Source of the DNA: Hymenobacter sp. BT730
GTDB taxonomy: Bacteria; Bacteroidota; Bacteroidia; Cytophagales; Hymenobacteraceae
Assembly (NCBI RefSeq): GCF_030542105.1
Contig: NZ_JAUOFB010000009.1
Span: 1 to 64,000, forward strand
DNA length: 64,000 bases
Direction of reading: 5' to 3'
Shown: positions 61,464-64,000 of the stretch, one piece after another
Layout: each line of letters begins with the position of its first letter
Position numbering within the stretch: the stretch's first letter is position 1
Translations under genes and position numbers: made by a program
The notes under the pieces: generated by a model
What the model was told of the DNA's origin: nothing
Seen by the model: only the letters and a program-made list of their open reading frames with translations
Databases searched by the model: none

Positions 61464-61498
61464 CCTACCTGAAGTGAACCTTCTTATCTCCCATCCGC

Positions 61499-64000
61499 AT
61501 GATCCCTCCTCTACAATTCCCCCAGTTGTTCCGGCAACTGTCTCATCGGGCACTTTTGCCTACGCTCTGCCTGCTGATTTCCGGAATAGCCTCAGTACAT
61601 GCTACTGGTTCTACCCCGCCTGCCCTTACTTCCAAGCTTACGAGCGAAGGGATTTCTACTGAAATACCCTCGCCCGCAATCGTTCCCGATGTACCGGTGA
61701 CCGGCCGCGTGGTAGATGAACAAGGTGCCGGCCTACCGGGCGTGAACGTAGTAGTAAAGGGTACCTCCAATGGCACCCAGACCGATGCCGACGGCAAGTT
61801 TAGCCTGACCGTGCCGGACGATGCCACGTTGGTTTTCTCTTTTATTGGCTACAATACCCAGGAACTGGTAGTTGGTGGCCGCACCTCCCTGAACGTAACG
61901 CTGACAGCGGCCACCCAGACGCTGAGCGACGTGGTGGTAGTGGGCTACGGCACGCAGGCCAAGCGCGACCTGACCGGGGCCGTAGCCCGCGTTGAGTCAG
62001 AAGAAATTGTGAATCAGCCGGTGCAGACGCCGGTTCAGGCACTGCAAGGCAAAACGGCCGGCGTGCAAATTACCAACGATGGTACGCCTAACGCCCAGTC
62101 GAAGGTGCGCATTCGGGGTACGGGTACGCTGCTAGCCGGTGCCGAGCCGCTGTATGTGGTAGATGGGGTGCAAACCACTGATATCCGCAACCTGAGCAAC
62201 TCCGACATTGAAACCATTGACGTATTGAAAGATGCTTCGGCGGCGGCTATTTACGGCGTGCGCGGGGCCAACGGGGTTATCATCATTACCACCAAAAAAG
62301 GCAAGGTGGGCAAGCCGGTGCTGAGCTACAACACTACCATGGGCTTTAAGCAAGCTGCGCACCTGGTAGACATGGCCGACGCAGAGCAGTTTGCTTCCTA
62401 CCTGCGCGATACCTCGCCTGACATTACTGTTCCGGCCTTTTCGGGCTCTACCGACTGGTACGACCAGATATTACGTCGTGCTACTTACCAGAACCATAAT
62501 CTGGCCGTATCGGGTGCTAATGAAGCGGTGCAATACTACTTCAGCGGCAACCTGCTGCAGGACGACGGTCTGGCTATCAACAACCGGTTTTCGCGCATGA
62601 CGGTGCGCTCCAACACGGCCTTCACCATCTCGCCCAAGGTTTCCATTAACTCGCAGGCCTCGTTCAGCCGGGCCAACACCCGGGACGTGAACTTTGGAAC
62701 GGCCTTCCAGGATGCCTACCGTGCCGCCCCCATTATTGAGGGCAAGCGCGACGGACGCTACGGTAATACCTCGGCTTTCGGCAACGTGGGGAACCCCATC
62801 CTGGACATCGAGAAAAACAACAACCGTTCCCTGGAAAACCGCCTGCAGGGCAATGTGGGGGTTGACTTTAAACCGATAAGTGGGCTGACCCTGCGTTCAG
62901 CTATCAACCTGGATTTGAACTTCAACAACCGCCGGGTTTACGACTATCAATATCTCAACAACGAAACCACGTTCCTGACGGCCGGTGGCAACCAGCGCAA
63001 CGATCTGAGCACCTTGTCGGTAACGCAGGTGAACAGCACCCGCTATCTATGGGAAAATACGGCCACTTTTCAGAAGATTCTGGCCGACAAGCATGAGCTG
63101 ACGCTGTTGGCCGGTACGGTAACGGAGGAGGGCAACAGCACCTCGCTGTTTGGCAGCCGCCGCAACGTTCCCGAAGACCAGAACCAGTGGTACCTGGGCA
63201 CCGGTGACCCCAACACCAGTGTGAACGATGCCCCCACGCGGGGCAAAGACCGGCGCCTGTCTCTCCTGGGCCGCGTGAACTATGTGTACGCCGATAAGTA
63301 CTTGTTCACGAGCAACCTGCGCTATGATGGCACCTCCAAGTTTAATAAAGATGAGCGCTACGGTCTGTTTCCCTCCTTTGGGGCCGGCTGGATTCTGACA
63401 GAAGAGGAGTTTTTGAAAGACCAGACGCTGTTCAATTTCCTGAAGCTGCGCGCCAGCTATGGCCAGCTCGGCAACGACCAGATTGACGCCAACTCCTACA
63501 TCACCACGGCCGATATTAACATTCCGTACGTGTTCAACAGCCGCCCTGTGCTGGGCGCCGTTATCAGCCAGATTAAGGACCGGAACGTGAGCTGGGAAAC
63601 CACCACGGAGTATGACCTGGCCCTGGAGTTTGGCGTGCTGGACAACAAGCTGAGCGGCGAGGTAACGTACTACAACAAGAAGACCAACGACGCGCTGATT
63701 CCGGTGAACATTCCCGGCATTTTTGGCGACCCCGATAACCAGTACATCACCAATGCTGCCGACATCAGCAACCGGGGTGTAGAAGCGGCCCTGAACTGGC
63801 GCGGCCAGGTAGCTACTGATTTAAGCTACAACCTGGGGGTAAATGCCACCTTTAATAAAAACCGCATTGAAAACCTGAACGGAGGCCAGGCCCTGTTTGG
63901 CGGCGCCAACAACGTTACGCTGTCTGATAATGGTGTGGCTGCCGGCACTTACTATGTGCTACGGGCCGTGGGTGTGTTCCAGACTCAGGAAGAAATTGAT
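61499..64000 (+). CDS. SusC/RagA-family TonB-linked outer-membrane receptor, 5' part
   Basis: Reading from the ATG at 61499, the frame stays open to the window end, giving 834 residues. The N-terminus has a hydrophobic signal (LLPTLCLLISGIASVHA). A CarboxypepD_reg domain (VTGRVVDEQGAGLPGVNVVV, about 68-150) and a TonB-box-like VVVVGYGTQ follow. The plug contains ALQGKTAGVQI, EPLYVVDGVQT and YGVRGANGVIIITT, then barrel strands begin. The receptor probably imports glycan or peptide with a SusD partner outside the window. Leader sequence 61028-61498 holds a structured RNA element. Confidence 0.93.
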   Translation, partial: MIPPLQFPQLFRQLSHRALLPTLCLLISGIASVHATGSTPPALTSKLTSEGISTEIPSPAIVPDVPVTGRVVDEQGAGLPGVNVVVKGTSNGTQTDADGKFSLTVPDDATLVFSFIGYNTQELVVGGRTSLNVTLTAATQTLSDVVVVGYGTQAKRDLTGAVARVESEEIVNQPVQTPVQALQGKTAGVQITNDGTPNAQSKVRIRGTGTLLAGAEPLYVVDGVQTTDIRNLSNSDIETIDVLKDASAAAIYGVRGANGVIIITTKKGKVGKPVLSYNTTMGFKQAAHLVDMADAEQFASYLRDTSPDITVPAFSGSTDWYDQILRRATYQNHNLAVSGANEAVQYYFSGNLLQDDGLAINNRFSRMTVRSNTAFTISPKVSINSQASFSRANTRDVNFGTAFQDAYRAAPIIEGKRDGRYGNTSAFGNVGNPILDIEKNNNRSLENRLQGNVGVDFKPISGLTLRSAINLDLNFNNRRVYDYQYLNNETTFLTAGGNQRNDLSTLSVTQVNSTRYLWENTATFQKILADKHELTLLAGTVTEEGNSTSLFGSRRNVPEDQNQWYLGTGDPNTSVNDAPTRGKDRRLSLLGRVNYVYADKYLFTSNLRYDGTSKFNKDERYGLFPSFGAGWILTEEEFLKDQTLFNFLKLRASYGQLGNDQIDANSYITTADINIPYVFNSRPVLGAVISQIKDRNVSWETTTEYDLALEFGVLDNKLSGEVTYYNKKTNDALIPVNIPGIFGDPDNQYITNAADISNRGVEAALNWRGQVATDLSYNLGVNATFNKNRIENLNGGQALFGGANNVTLSDNGVAAGTYYVLRAVGVFQTQEEID

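Larger units (their letters stand above)
61028..61498. other. 471-bp intergenic region
   Basis: No ORF is supported. It contains the minus-strand promoter (61203-61210), the minus-strand terminator (61261-61313), an AT-rich stretch (about 61317-61355) and the three-way-junction element (61370-61463). No known riboswitch consensus was recognised in either direction. Confidence 0.6.

Overview
The window looks like chromosomal DNA from a Bacteroidota member of the Cytophagales, most likely Hymenobacter or a close relative. This rests on family content and is not a database result. Supporting signs are a GC-rich genome (about 58% by eye), TonB-linked receptors of the SusC and carboxypeptidase-regulatory-domain types, a type IX secretion C-terminal domain, DUF4249 and DUF1684 proteins, an arginine pathway using an acetyl/succinyl-ornithine carbamoyltransferase, a pheT-zapA-rny block, TAnnTTTG-type -7 promoter elements and few Shine-Dalgarno sites. 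No plasmid, phage, CRISPR array, rRNA or tRNA was seen.

Layout. 1-2.9 kb: the end of carB, two small unknown genes, palindromic repeats, the carbamoyltransferase and an MpaB-like oxygenase. 3.2-7.4 kb: exported proteins around penicillin-binding protein 1C. 7.5-12 kb: an aldehyde dehydrogenase with its DUF779 partner, a divergent AraC regulator and an MFS transporter. 12.3-16.5 kb: a low-complexity protein, rmlD, and a predicted DNA repair/modification pair (HhH radical SAM protein plus DUF4130-type protein) with a small Cys-rich ORF between them. 16.7-26.9 kb: envelope genes (BamA-like barrel, small barrel, type IX cargo, TonB receptor with DUF4249 lipoprotein, OmpH-like protein) plus a CvfB-like RNA-binding protein. 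27-30 kb: an ATP-grasp RimK ligase, a RimB-like retropepsin-fold protease and an M14 deacylase, probably an amino-acid tagging and removal module. 30-45 kb: mostly housekeeping (ispH, cmk, adenine deaminase, cysteine synthase-like, sucD, macro domain) with lipoproteins and orphan paralogs. 45-50 kb: rny, zapA, a ZapB-like coiled coil and pheT. 50-61 kb: DUF1684, a zinc alcohol dehydrogenase with a conserved partner, a methyltransferase, radC, a phosphoesterase, uvsE and a cystathionine gamma-synthase family enzyme. 61.5 kb to the end: the first 834 codons of a SusC/RagA receptor.

The most novel-looking item is the 471-bp gap between the cystathionine gamma-synthase-like gene and susC. It holds a nested three-way-junction RNA fold (61370-61463). 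About 60 nt further along the minus strand is an intrinsic terminator whose G-U pairs fit only the minus-strand RNA, so this may be an unannotated small RNA. Other points are a 33-nt palindrome inserted in frame in a small gene, two copies of an inverted-repeat element, three hairpins with 31-34 bp stems at gene ends, a DnaA-box-like cluster abutting a start codon, and -7 elements placed so close to start codons that leaderless mRNAs are likely.
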